Shown: positions 25,991 to 34,682 of the stretch, one piece after another
Numbering within the stretch: the stretch's first letter is position 1
How the letters are laid out: each line of letters opens with the position of its first letter
NCBI GenBank assembly: GCA_049585195.1
Contig: JBAUZG010000282.1
Location: forward strand, 1 to 51,627
Origin: KBS-96 sp049585195
GTDB taxonomy: Bacteria; Acidobacteriota; Terriglobia; Bryobacterales; Bryobacteraceae
DNA length: 51,627 nucleotides
Direction of reading: 5' to 3'
Position numbers and translations under genes: made by a program
The notes under the pieces: generated by a model
Databases searched by the model: none
Seen by the model: only the letters and a program-made list of their open reading frames with translations
What the model was told of the DNA's origin: nothing

Positions 25991-28900
25991 ATGGGTAGTA
26001 CTCGAGGGAGCATGTGGAAGTCGATCTGCTTCCTTTCCGTCTTATGTTTCGTTTTTGCGCTGTCTCAACAGAGCACCTTTTCCCAAATCCTATACGGTTC
26101 GCTGGTGGGAACCGTAACGGACCAGAGCGGCGCCGTTGTGCCTGGGGCACAGGTGACAGCGACGGACGTCCAAACGGGCCAGGTGCGGCAGGACACGTCC
26201 GATGCGAGCGGGCGGTACAACATTGCGAACGTGCCGCCGGGGACTTATAAAATCGCGGTTGGCGCGAAGGGCTTCAAAAACTTTGAACAAACCAACCTGG
26301 TGGTGACGCCGAACGTGGTGACGCGCACCGATGTCCACCTGGAAGTGGGTCAAGCTTCCGAGCAGGTGACGGTCTCGGCGGAAGCCACGCAACTGCAAAC
26401 CGACAAAGGCGACACGCACACAGAGATCACGGGCAAGTCAGTTACAAGTCTCCCGCTGGGCGGACAGCGAAATTACCAGACGCTGATTAACCTCGCGCCA
26501 GGAGCCATGCCCGGAACGTTTATCAACTCCATGACGGACGTTCCCGCTCAGTCGCTATCGACGCATATCAATGGCGGAAATGCGCAGACCAATATCACGC
26601 AGATTGACGGAGCTGAGAGCATTAACGTGTGGCTACCGCAATACTCGGGTTACGTGGTTCCGGCCGAAACTGTCGATGTGGTGAATGTGACGACGAGCGC
26701 AGCCGATGCGGACCAGGGTTTGGCCGGCTCATCGGCCATCACCGTGGTGACGAAATCGGGAACGAATGAAATCCACGGCAGCGCCTTTGAGTTTCATAAC
26801 GATCAGCACCTGAACGCGCGCAATTTCTTCCTGCAGCCAGGCACGCCGATACCCGTGGGAATCTACAACAATTATGGCGCCAGCCTCGGCGGTCCGATCA
26901 TGAAAAACAAGCTGTTTTATTTTCTCAGCTTCGACGGGACCGATCAAAAAAGCAGCGGAAACAACTTGAATACGGTTCCCACGGCGGACCAGAGGGCAGG
27001 AAATTTCAGCGCTTACAACACCGCGATTTACAATCCCACGACTGGCAATGCCGATGGGACTGGACGGATTCCTTTTGCCGGCGGGATCATTCCGACATCG
27101 ATGATCAGCCCGCAAGCGGCGGCAGTACAAAACTATATTCCCCTTCCGAACCTCGCCGGCCTGTCAAATAACTTCGCGGCTACCGGCGCGCCATTTGATA
27201 ACCGGTATCAGACCGACGCGAAGCTGAACTGGAACCGGAACGACAAGCACTCGATTTACTTCAAATACGACAATATGCAGGCCTTGGCGAAGGGTACTGG
27301 AGCGTTCGGTGTGGCAGGTGGAAACGCTCCCGGACCCCCGGGCTCGAGCCCTGGCGGCGGCCCTACCAGCATCAACGTGGCGTCTATTGGTCACACCTAT
27401 GTGTTCAGCCCGACCGTGGTGCTGGATGGCACGGTCGGATACGAGCGCCAGGTGCAGGACACCGTCGGAGCCGATTACGGAACGAACTATGGCACTGTGC
27501 TCGGCATCCCCGGCCTGAACGGTCCGGATATTCGGCAGAGCGGATTTCCGAACATTGCAGTTACAGGGTACTTCGGCGGAAGTCCCCTGGGCGTGCCGAA
27601 CTGGATGCCGCTGTTCCGGACCGACGAAAGCTATTCGGGCACCAGTAATCTGACCTGGACAAAGGGAGCACATGAGCTGCGATTCGGCTTCGACGTGGTG
27701 CGGCATCACCTGAACCACTGGCAGCCGGAGCTTAGTTTTGGCGGTGCACGTGGGTACTTTGACTTCAATGGCCAAGTGACCTCGCTGAACGGGGGCGCAG
27801 CGCCGAACCAATACAACGCCTACGCTCAGTTTCTGCTCGGCTATACAGATAACATTCAGAAAGGCTTGCAATACATCCTGATGACAGCCCGCGAATGGCA
27901 ATTCGGCTGGTATGCGCAGGACCGCTGGCAAGTTTCTCCCAAGCTGACGGTCACGCTCGGTCTTCGTTATGAGCTGTATCCGCTGATGACGCGCTGCTGC
28001 GGCAAAGGAATTGAGCGCTACGATCCATCGAATAACGATGTTTACTTGGGCGGCCGCGGCGACGTTCCTGAAGACGTGGGCATCACAGTTAGCCACAAAC
28101 TATTCGCGCCACGCGCCGGCATCGCCTACCGTCTCGGCGATAAAACCGTGATTCGCTCTGGTTTCGGCTTGAATTACGACCCAATTCCGTTCTCGCGTCC
28201 GTTGCGCGGTTTTTATCCGCTCACTATTAACTCCGACACCGTGGCTCCGAATAGCTTCAGCTACGCGGGTACGTTAGCGGGCGGTATTCCACCGGTGGTT
28301 GGGCCGGATCTCTCGACCGGGATTGTGCCGCTGCCGGGCGATGCCAGTGAACGCAGCCCCTACGCGGGAGAGATTCATCGCGGCTATGTAATGTCGTGGA
28401 ACTTCACTATCGAGCGCAAACTGCCGGGCGACCTTGTGACGTCGATTGGGTATGTGGGGCAGGGATCCAGGCACCTGCTTGCCGATTACGACATCAACGC
28501 CGGTTATCCGGGATCAGGTACGACAGGCCTTCCCTACTACGCTTCCTTTGGACGCACCGTTCCCACCGACATGTGGGACGGTTATCTGAGTTCGAACTAT
28601 AACTCGCTGCAGGTATCTATTAACCGATCGTTCTCGAAAGGACTGATGTTGAAGGGCGCCTACACCTATTCCCACGCCATCGACTATACCGATGACGACG
28701 GATGGGCCGATGTGAACTATAACCAGCCGTCTGAGTTCCAGCGGAATCGCCAGACTGCGGGCTTCAACCAGGGCCAGGTGTTCCAGTTGGGCTGGGTTTA
28801 TGAGCTGCCGTTCGGAAAAGATAAGCCCTGGCTCAACACCGGTCTCGTTTCTAAAGTTCTGGGCGGCTGGCAATTCAGCGGAATCGAATCCGCCTATACG

Positions 28901-29308
28901 GGAACACCATTGCTTGTCACGGCCTCCGGCGCATCGCTAAACGCGCCCGACAACCTACAAACCCCTAACCAGGTCATGCCCAGCGTTCCGTTCATTGGGG
29001 CGGTAGGGCCTGGCACTACTTACTACAATCCGGCTGCCTTCGCTGCAGTGAACACACAAACCTACGGCAACGTGGGCCCCAACATTCTCAACAATCCAGG
29101 CGTATGGAATACGGACATGTCCATCGTCAGGAACTTCCCGATCATGGAGAAAGCTACGCTCCAGTTCCGGACGGAGTTCTACAATCTGCCAAATACTTCG
29201 CATTTCAGCGCTGTGGGCGACACGAACGTGGGCGATGCCGCCTTCATGCAGGTAACCAGTTCCTACGGAGAGCGCAACATCCGTTTCGCGCTCCGGCTGC
29301 AGTGGTAA
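25991..29308 (+). CDS. TonB-dependent receptor-type outer-membrane protein (Oar-like), copy 2
   Basis: This 1105-residue paralogue of the preceding protein has the same order: signal peptide, carboxypeptidase-regulatory-like domain (GTVTDQSGAVVPGAQVTATD), plug and barrel ending RFALRLQW. Long blocks are identical or nearly so (for example NGGNAQTNITQIDGAESINV and HLLADYDINAGYPGSG). Differences concentrate in probable extracellular loops, such as the segment after PDIRQSGFPN (WAPSPGNSTF versus AVTGYFGGSP) and the region after DNM. That pattern suggests retained fold with changed ligand recognition. AGGAGGGTGAACC precedes the ATG, a strong ribosome site. No TonB box is obvious. Confidence 0.9.
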   Translation: MGSTRGSMWKSICFLSVLCFVFALSQQSTFSQILYGSLVGTVTDQSGAVVPGAQVTATDVQTGQVRQDTSDASGRYNIANVPPGTYKIAVGAKGFKNFEQTNLVVTPNVVTRTDVHLEVGQASEQVTVSAEATQLQTDKGDTHTEITGKSVTSLPLGGQRNYQTLINLAPGAMPGTFINSMTDVPAQSLSTHINGGNAQTNITQIDGAESINVWLPQYSGYVVPAETVDVVNVTTSAADADQGLAGSSAITVVTKSGTNEIHGSAFEFHNDQHLNARNFFLQPGTPIPVGIYNNYGASLGGPIMKNKLFYFLSFDGTDQKSSGNNLNTVPTADQRAGNFSAYNTAIYNPTTGNADGTGRIPFAGGIIPTSMISPQAAAVQNYIPLPNLAGLSNNFAATGAPFDNRYQTDAKLNWNRNDKHSIYFKYDNMQALAKGTGAFGVAGGNAPGPPGSSPGGGPTSINVASIGHTYVFSPTVVLDGTVGYERQVQDTVGADYGTNYGTVLGIPGLNGPDIRQSGFPNIAVTGYFGGSPLGVPNWMPLFRTDESYSGTSNLTWTKGAHELRFGFDVVRHHLNHWQPELSFGGARGYFDFNGQVTSLNGGAAPNQYNAYAQFLLGYTDNIQKGLQYILMTAREWQFGWYAQDRWQVSPKLTVTLGLRYELYPLMTRCCGKGIERYDPSNNDVYLGGRGDVPEDVGITVSHKLFAPRAGIAYRLGDKTVIRSGFGLNYDPIPFSRPLRGFYPLTINSDTVAPNSFSYAGTLAGGIPPVVGPDLSTGIVPLPGDASERSPYAGEIHRGYVMSWNFTIERKLPGDLVTSIGYVGQGSRHLLADYDINAGYPGSGTTGLPYYASFGRTVPTDMWDGYLSSNYNSLQVSINRSFSKGLMLKGAYTYSHAIDYTDDDGWADVNYNQPSEFQRNRQTAGFNQGQVFQLGWVYELPFGKDKPWLNTGLVSKVLGGWQFSGIESAYTGTPLLVTASGASLNAPDNLQTPNQVMPSVPFIGAVGPGTTYYNPAAFAAVNTQTYGNVGPNILNNPGVWNTDMSIVRNFPIMEKATLQFRTEFYNLPNTSHFSAVGDTNVGDAAFMQVTSSYGERNIRFALRLQW

Positions 29309-29320
29309 AACCAGGAGGGT

Positions 29321-29352
29321 GGGCTTCAGCCCGCGCGGAGCTTTAGCTCCGC
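29321..29352 (+). terminator. Two consecutive hairpins after receptor 2
   Basis: GGGCT-TC-AGCCC (29321-29332) is followed by GCGGAGCT-TT-AGCTCCGC (29335-29352), an 8-bp stem with a two-base loop. No T-run follows, so a simple intrinsic terminator is not certain. They separate the receptor gene from the TPR gene and may act as a partial terminator or mRNA 3' end protector. Confidence 0.45.
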
Positions 29353-29374
29353 AAATGGTAAAACTTGTGCATTG

Positions 29375-30901
29375 ATGTTGTATTGCTCTAAAGGAAGGCG
29401 GCTCGCAACCCGGGCCGCCTTGGTTGTTTTTAGCGCTTCCATCTGTGCGGTATGGGCGCAGTCCCAGGAAGACCAACTGGCCGAGCAGTCCCATCACGCA
29501 AAAGAACTGATGGCCGAGGGCCGCTTCGCAGAGGCGATACCGATCTATCGGGAACTTGTCCTGGCGACATCCGGAAATCCCGGCTTCGTTTTGAATCTCG
29601 GGCTGGCCGAGGAAATGGCTGGACATCCGGCCGAGGCCGCGGAACAATTTGAATCAGTCCTGAAAACTCAGCCTGACAACGTCCCGGCACTCACGTCGCT
29701 GGGAACCGCGCGGCTTCAATTGAATCAACCGAAACTGGCGATTGGGCCGTTGGAGAAGCTGATTGCGCTCCAGCCTGAAAACCGCAACGCCCGAGGCATG
29801 CTTGCCGGGGCGCTGATGGCGACAGGCCGCGACAACGAGGCCGCTGAAGAATACCGTAAGCTTGCGGCCGGCGACGGCTCAGACGCACAAGCCTGGTACG
29901 GGCTAGGCAAAGCGTATGAGGCCCTGGCTGACCGCTCGTTTGAGCAGCTCGAGAAAATCGCGCCTGAATCGGCTTATGCGCTCACCTTGGTCGCCGATTC
30001 TCAAGCCAGCCGCGTGCAATATCGCAGCGCGTTCTTTTTCTATAAACAGGCGGAAGGAAAGAAGCCAGATCTACTCACGCTACACGCCGGCCTCGCCCAT
30101 GTGTATGCGAAAAGCGGCCACGACGACTGGGCGCGCGAAGAGCAGAAACAGGAACAGAAACTTGCCGCCGCCTCTTGTGCACATCGATCCACCGCTTGCA
30201 ACTTTTTGGCCGGAAAATATCTTGAAGCCGCTCGAGGCGCCGGCGCAACTCCTGATGGGCTGTTCTGGGCGGCAAAAGCGTATAACGCGTTAGCGTTGGG
30301 CGCGTTTGAACAACTCGGCAAGCTGCCCGATTCGGTCCAGATTCATGCCTTGAAGGCCAATATTTTGCGCGGTCATCGCCAGTATCTCGAAGCCGTCAAC
30401 GAATGGCGCGCCGCGCTAAAGCTCGCGCCGGGCGATCCGCGTTTGGAGCACGAACTGGCTGCGGCGCTCTTTCTCGCCAACGACTATAAAACGCTGATTC
30501 CCATGCTTCAAAGCGAACTGGCAAAGGGGGACCGGTCCGCGGATACCAACTTCATGCTCGGCGAGAGCTTTCTGAGGTCCGAACAGCCGGATAAGGCCAT
30601 TCCCTATCTAGAGGCGGCCCTAAAAGCCCAACCGTCCATGAAGCCGGCCGACGCCTCGCTCGGCTTGGCACTGGCGTTAGTCAATAAACCTGTCGAAGCA
30701 ATTCCACATCTGGAAAAAGCTTTGGACCTGGACGACGACGGTAGCCTGCACTATCAACTGGCGCGAGCTTACCAGGCGAAAGGCGACACACAGCGGGCGC
30801 GCCAACTAATGACTCAATACCAGCAGATTCAGGGAGCAAACCAGCAGCACAAAGAAGAAGTGGCGCGCGAAGCGCAGATCACCGCGCCTTCGACCCAGTA
30901 A
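29375..30901 (+). CDS. Secreted TPR-repeat protein
   Basis: The 508-residue protein has an N-terminal signal (RLATRAALVVFSASICAVWAQ) and then many tetratricopeptide repeats. Examples are AKELMAEGRFAEAIPIYREL, NLGLAEEMAGHPAEAAEQFE, LARAYQAKGDTQRARQLM. A paired Cys-His motif (CAHRSTACNF) interrupts the array near residue 270. Such proteins commonly follow large receptors in Acidobacteriota and are thought to act as periplasmic scaffolds; no catalytic site is visible. The ATG at 29375 is chosen over an adjacent TTG. The AAAGGAAGG sequence lies after, not before, this ATG, so the start is not well supported. Confidence 0.85.
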   Translation: MLYCSKGRRLATRAALVVFSASICAVWAQSQEDQLAEQSHHAKELMAEGRFAEAIPIYRELVLATSGNPGFVLNLGLAEEMAGHPAEAAEQFESVLKTQPDNVPALTSLGTARLQLNQPKLAIGPLEKLIALQPENRNARGMLAGALMATGRDNEAAEEYRKLAAGDGSDAQAWYGLGKAYEALADRSFEQLEKIAPESAYALTLVADSQASRVQYRSAFFFYKQAEGKKPDLLTLHAGLAHVYAKSGHDDWAREEQKQEQKLAAASCAHRSTACNFLAGKYLEAARGAGATPDGLFWAAKAYNALALGAFEQLGKLPDSVQIHALKANILRGHRQYLEAVNEWRAALKLAPGDPRLEHELAAALFLANDYKTLIPMLQSELAKGDRSADTNFMLGESFLRSEQPDKAIPYLEAALKAQPSMKPADASLGLALALVNKPVEAIPHLEKALDLDDDGSLHYQLARAYQAKGDTQRARQLMTQYQQIQGANQQHKEEVAREAQITAPSTQ

Positions 30902-31005
30902 AGTGCCAAGACCGCTCCTCTGAAAAACAACTGGTGCTCGAGCCCATTTTCATCAGTATAGCTGGGCCGCAGGCCCATCGGAACTCCCTCGCGGTCGCGG
31001 TTCGG
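30902..31005. other. Short gap with repeat flank, between converging genes
   Basis: Between the TPR and argB stops lie AAGACCGC, the motif CTCCTCTGAAAAACA (30915-30929, inverse of 13198-13212), a small GGGCCGCAGGCCC dyad (30964-30976), and the minus-strand dispersed repeat at 30984-31007. No gene is seen. Confidence 0.6.
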
Positions 31006-31007
31006 TT
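30984..31007 (-). repeat. Dispersed repeat copy abutting the argB stop
   Basis: On the minus strand the 24-bp core differs at one base from 13162-13185 (CCGAACCGCG for CCGAGCCGCG). Its first two bases AA are also the last two bases of the argB TAA stop (31008-31006). Confidence 0.65.
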
Positions 31008-31794
31008 AGGGTTGCGTCGGCACGTTGGCCGCATGGATCCTGGTGCCGAGGTCTTCTCCGGCAAGCAGACGCAAGCAAATATCCCGCTCCCAACCGGAAG
31101 CGATTACCACCTCAGGAACACCCTGATCAATCGCCACTTCGGCCGCTTCGAGTTTTGCTTGCATGCCGCCTCGTGCAATGCCGGATTGAACCAGCGCACT
31201 GCTCTGCTCGATGGTTAACCGGGATATAACCTCGCCGTTGCCGCCCTTCACGCCCGAAACATCTGTAAGAAACAGCAGCATGCCGGCGCGCCAGCCGGTC
31301 GCGCAAGAAACCGCCATCTGATCGGCGTTCACGTTCAACATCCGGCCTTGCTCGTCGGCTGCTACGCAAGCGACTGTCGGAACATATCCAGCTTCAACCA
31401 GAAGTTCGAGCAGACGGCCGTCGGTCCGGATAGGGCGCCCCACGTATCCAAGCGCGGGGTCAAATTGTTCGGCGATTGTTAAAGGTCCGTCAGACCCGGA
31501 AAGCCCAACCGCGTGCAGCCCGGCGGCGATGAGCGACGAAACTAGCTGATGATTTACGGTCCCCGCGATCACCTTCGTGACCGCATCTATTACGGCTTCA
31601 TCGCTGACGCGCAATCCGTTCAAAAAAGACGATCGAACGCCGCGCTCTTCGAGGTATTTCGTGACCTGCTTGCCGCCGCCATGAACCACTACCAGAGAAT
31701 GCTCGCGGGCTACGGCCGTCAACTGCGTGGCCAGAGCCGCCCTGGATTCCGCGTGTTCGAGCAGGGTTCCGCCAAGCTTGACCAGAACCCTCAC
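31006..31794 (-). CDS. argB: Acetylglutamate kinase
   Basis: ArgB phosphorylates N-acetylglutamate, the second step of arginine synthesis. The 262-residue chain shows VKLGGTLLE (phosphate-binding Lys and Gly pair), VVVHGGGKQVTKYLEERG (substrate loop), NVNADQMAVSCA and FLTDVSGVKG (nucleotide site). It overlaps argC by four bases and is clearly co-translated. The C-terminus ends right at a dispersed repeat. At this length it is of the short, probably arginine-insensitive, hexamer-independent class; that is an inference from the missing N-terminal helix. Confidence 0.95.
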   Translation of the reverse strand: MRVLVKLGGTLLEHAESRAALATQLTAVAREHSLVVVHGGGKQVTKYLEERGVRSSFLNGLRVSDEAVIDAVTKVIAGTVNHQLVSSLIAAGLHAVGLSGSDGPLTIAEQFDPALGYVGRPIRTDGRLLELLVEAGYVPTVACVAADEQGRMLNVNADQMAVSCATGWRAGMLLFLTDVSGVKGGNGEVISRLTIEQSSALVQSGIARGGMQAKLEAAEVAIDQGVPEVVIASGWERDICLRLLAGEDLGTRIHAANVPTQP

Positions 31795-32810
31795 AGAAGC
31801 CCGTCCGTTTCGGGAAAACCGAGAACCAAGTTCATGTTCTGCACGGCCTGCCCAGCAGCTCCTTTCACCAGGTTATCGATCGCACTCACAACCACGCCCC
31901 GTTTGCTTTCGCGATCAAAAACGAACCCAATATCGCAAAAGTTTGTGTATTGGACGGCGCGTAAATCCGGCACTTTGCCCGGCGCATAGAGCCGCACGAA
32001 CGGCTCATCGGCGTAGCACTCTTCGTAAAGGCTCAAGATCTCGACTGCTTCATTTACTCGCTGGAAACGGATGTAAATGGTTTCGAGTATGCCTCGCGCG
32101 ATCGGTATCAGTTGCGCTGTAAACGTCAACTCCCGTTCGCCGAGTCCGGAGTTTTCGAGTATCTCCGGCACATGGCGATGTTCCATGATGCCGTAGGCGC
32201 TGAAGTTTTCAGTTACCTCGACGAAACTGGTACTTAACGATGCCTTGCGTCCGGCTCCGCTTACGCCCGACTTTGCGTCGCACACGAGTCCGCGGGTGCG
32301 GTCAATTGCCTCTGAGTTAACAAGCGGCCGCAAAGCCAGGTTGGCGGCGGTGGGATAGCAGCCGGGATTGGATACCAAATTAGCGCCCACTATCCGTTCG
32401 CGATAAAACTCGGGAAGACCGTAAACCGCTTCGCTTAGGAGCGATGCAGCTTTGTGCTCGGCCTTGTACCACCGGTGATATGTTTCCTCGTCCCGAAGGC
32501 GGAACGCGCCGCTTAGATCGATCACCTTCATTCCGGCTTCCAGGAATTCCGGAGCAAGTTCCATCGAGACTTCAGCCGGCGTCGCAAGGAAAACCAGAGC
32601 CAGCCCTTCTTGCTTAGCCGCTTTGGCTGTCGCCGGGAGCGATTTCTCTGGCATCCTTCCGAGGGGTCCCACGGGTTGTTCCGGATCCGAGCGGTGCTCG
32701 AGTATGTAGGGATCGACCGCCGGGTGCCGCTTTAGAATTTTCAGCAGCTCCGCTCCGCTGTAGCCGCGGAACCCGACAATGCCGACATGGGCAGTTGAGT
32801 ATTTATTCAC
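31791..32810 (-). CDS. argC: N-acetyl-gamma-glutamyl-phosphate reductase
   Basis: ArgC reduces the product of ArgB with NADPH to N-acetylglutamate semialdehyde. The 339-residue length is normal. Visible are the Rossmann start VGIVGFRGYSGAELLKIL, the catalytic Cys151 in VSNPGCYPTAANLAL, and the conserved KSGVSGAGRKAS loop. The gene precedes argB on the minus strand (ATGA overlap) and follows the zinc-ribbon membrane gene with 21 bp between them. argJ, argD, argF and argG are not in the window. Confidence 0.96.
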   Translation of the reverse strand: MNKYSTAHVGIVGFRGYSGAELLKILKRHPAVDPYILEHRSDPEQPVGPLGRMPEKSLPATAKAAKQEGLALVFLATPAEVSMELAPEFLEAGMKVIDLSGAFRLRDEETYHRWYKAEHKAASLLSEAVYGLPEFYRERIVGANLVSNPGCYPTAANLALRPLVNSEAIDRTRGLVCDAKSGVSGAGRKASLSTSFVEVTENFSAYGIMEHRHVPEILENSGLGERELTFTAQLIPIARGILETIYIRFQRVNEAVEILSLYEECYADEPFVRLYAPGKVPDLRAVQYTNFCDIGFVFDRESKRGVVVSAIDNLVKGAAGQAVQNMNLVLGFPETDGLL

Positions 32811-32831
32811 CGTTATGAATAGATTGTAAGA

Positions 32832-33287
32832 TTAGAGCTGTTCCGCCGCCGAGCGCGCGGCCAAATCCCCGATCACCGGCAAGTGTACCCGCTGCTCCTG
32901 CGCCGCTTTCACCAGCAGATAAATCCAGATTACGAAAATAACCCCTTTTAGCGGGGCCACCAGCAGGAAGGCGGCGTGAGAGTGAAAACTCAGCCAAAAG
33001 AACGGCGGAAGCACCGAGGAGACGACTAGAAACGCCACAAACAGGTACAGGGACTGAAACGCATCGAAACGCACCTTGGCGTTTGTGCGATATCTTTGGG
33101 AGGCGAGAAAAACAATGGCCGGAATTACGCCGAATACGGGAATATAGCAGAGCATGGATGCCGTGCGGTCGCTCATTCTCGAGAGCGGGTCCGCCGATAC
33201 AGGCCCGCGCGCCTGCCGAGCGCCGCAATTATGGCAATAGGCAGCCTGGCCCGACACCTGCGTTCCGCAATTTGTGCAAAAAGGCAA
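32832..33287 (-). CDS. Zinc-ribbon small membrane protein
   Basis: The protein opens with a four-cysteine zinc ribbon (CTNCGTQVSG, then YCHNCGARQ) and continues with three hydrophobic segments (MLCYIPVFGVIPAIVFLA; LYLFVAFLVVSSVLPPFFWL; AFLLVAPLKGVIFVIWIYLL), resembling DUF4870-type membrane proteins. I chose TTG 33287, which puts the ribbon at the extreme N-terminus (MPFCTNCG) and has AAAGGGA just upstream, giving 151 residues; the longer frame from 33356 adds 23 residues of unconvincing sequence. It probably heads the argCB transcription unit, but a role in arginine synthesis is not implied. Function unknown. Confidence 0.72.
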   Translation of the reverse strand: MPFCTNCGTQVSGQAAYCHNCGARQARGPVSADPLSRMSDRTASMLCYIPVFGVIPAIVFLASQRYRTNAKVRFDAFQSLYLFVAFLVVSSVLPPFFWLSFHSHAAFLLVAPLKGVIFVIWIYLLVKAAQEQRVHLPVIGDLAARSAAEQL

Positions 33288-33403
33288 AAAATCCCTTTCT
33301 CTACTATTAATGACGGACTCTAACCGATTCCTGTTCCCCTTGCAAGCGGCCGTCAAGTTTCGCCTGATCTAGGGTCGTATCCGATTTGATACGATCGGCG
33401 CGA

Positions 33404-34420
33404 ATGCGGATCACAATTGCGGTTCTCGTTTGGGCTATGTTTACGGGTCTTGCCGGCGCCCGCTCCAAAGATCTGGAAGCATTTTTCGTGGACGTCGAGG
33501 GCGGCCAGGCGACCCTTATTGTCACGCCCGCCGGGCAATCCGTGCTGATCGACGCGGGCTGGCCCGATAACAATTTCCGTGATGCCGACCGCATAGCCGC
33601 TGCTGCTAAACGCGCCGGGATCAAGAAAATCGACTTTCTCATCCTGACGCACTATCACGAGGATCATGTAGGCGGAGTGCCGCAGATCGCACAGAAGCTG
33701 CCGGTTGGCACATTCATCGATCATGGACCGAACCGCGAGCCGGGCAATAAGCGCCACCAGCGAATGATCGATGAATACAACCAGACGGTTTCAAATGGCC
33801 AGCACTTGGTGGTGAAGCCTGGCGATAAACTGCCGATCAAAGGCCTTGACGTTACGGTTGTTTCCTCTGACGGCAATGTGCTTTCCACCCCGCTGCCTGG
33901 CGCGGGTGCCGAGAACCCATTTTGCGCCAAGACCCCGGACAAGGAACCCGATCCGACAGAGAACGCCCGCTCGCTCGGCACGTTCTGGCAGATGGGCCGA
34001 TTCCGCATGGTTGACCTGGGCGACCTGACGTGGAACAAGGAAAAGCAATTGATGTGTCCTGTGAACCGGTTGGGCAAAGTAGACGTTTTTGTGGTCTCGC
34101 ATCACGGTTTGTTTCAGAGCAACAGCCCGGCCCTGGTGGATGCGCTCGCACCCACCGTCGCCATTATGGATAACGGCGCAAAGAAGGGCGGGTCGCCCCC
34201 TACGTATGACACGCTGAAGGCGTCTCCCGGCATTCAGGCGATCTGGCAACTGCATTTCGCCGACGAAGGCGGCAAAGAGCACAACCCGCCCGACTCCTTC
34301 ATCGCCAACGTCGACGAGGCGGACACCGGATTCTATCTCAAGCTAACGGCTCGTGAAGACGGCAGCTTCGAAGTGTATAACCCACGCAACAAGGTGACGA
34401 AGAACTACGGGGCGAATTAG
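33404..34420 (+). CDS. Secreted metallo-beta-lactamase-fold hydrolase (ComEC/Rec2 C-domain-like)
   Basis: The 338-residue product starts MRITIAVLVWAMFTGLAGA, a signal peptide, followed by FFVDVEGGQATLIVTPAGQS and VLIDAGW, the pattern of ComEC-type metallohydrolase domains. The metal site LTHYHEDHVGG (HxHxDH) is intact, and a second histidine pair occurs in VSHHGLFQSN. Unlike ComEC there are no transmembrane domains, so it is a free periplasmic enzyme, possibly a phosphodiesterase. ATG 33404 is chosen over the in-frame TTG at 33386 because the signal peptide then begins correctly. Confidence 0.85.
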   Translation: MRITIAVLVWAMFTGLAGARSKDLEAFFVDVEGGQATLIVTPAGQSVLIDAGWPDNNFRDADRIAAAAKRAGIKKIDFLILTHYHEDHVGGVPQIAQKLPVGTFIDHGPNREPGNKRHQRMIDEYNQTVSNGQHLVVKPGDKLPIKGLDVTVVSSDGNVLSTPLPGAGAENPFCAKTPDKEPDPTENARSLGTFWQMGRFRMVDLGDLTWNKEKQLMCPVNRLGKVDVFVVSHHGLFQSNSPALVDALAPTVAIMDNGAKKGGSPPTYDTLKASPGIQAIWQLHFADEGGKEHNPPDSFIANVDEADTGFYLKLTAREDGSFEVYNPRNKVTKNYGAN

Positions 34421-34448
34421 AGGGACGAGCTGGAGATAAACTGGAGGG

Positions 34449-34682
34449 GTGGAACGAGATGCCGCGGAGCTGTTGAGAAGCGCGCTAGCGCTTCCGCCGG
34501 AAGTTCGGGCCGCTCTAGTCGATTCTCTGATCAGCAGCCTGGATCAACAGGTCGACGCTGCCTCGGAGGAAGCCTGGGGGGAGGAGATCTTTAGGCGTCT
34601 CGAACAAATCGATAACGGAGCCGTTCAACTTGTTCCCTGGGAAGATGCGCGTCGCCGTCTCCGTTCTCGACTGCAATCGTGA
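34449..34682 (+). CDS. Antitoxin of the addiction-module component family
   Basis: This 77-residue acidic protein has the family pattern LLRSALALPPEVRAALVDSLISSL in two parts, the segment EEAWGEEIFRRLEQIDNG, and VPWEDARRRLRSRL at the end. These match the putative addiction-module component (TIGR02574-like) antitoxins that pair with RelE/ParE toxins. GTG 34449 is the only sensible start, with GGAGGG directly adjacent (close spacing) and GGAG further upstream. Its stop overlaps the toxin start (GTGA), so the two are coupled. It should neutralise the toxin and may repress the pair. Confidence 0.85.
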   Translation: MERDAAELLRSALALPPEVRAALVDSLISSLDQQVDAASEEAWGEEIFRRLEQIDNGAVQLVPWEDARRRLRSRLQS

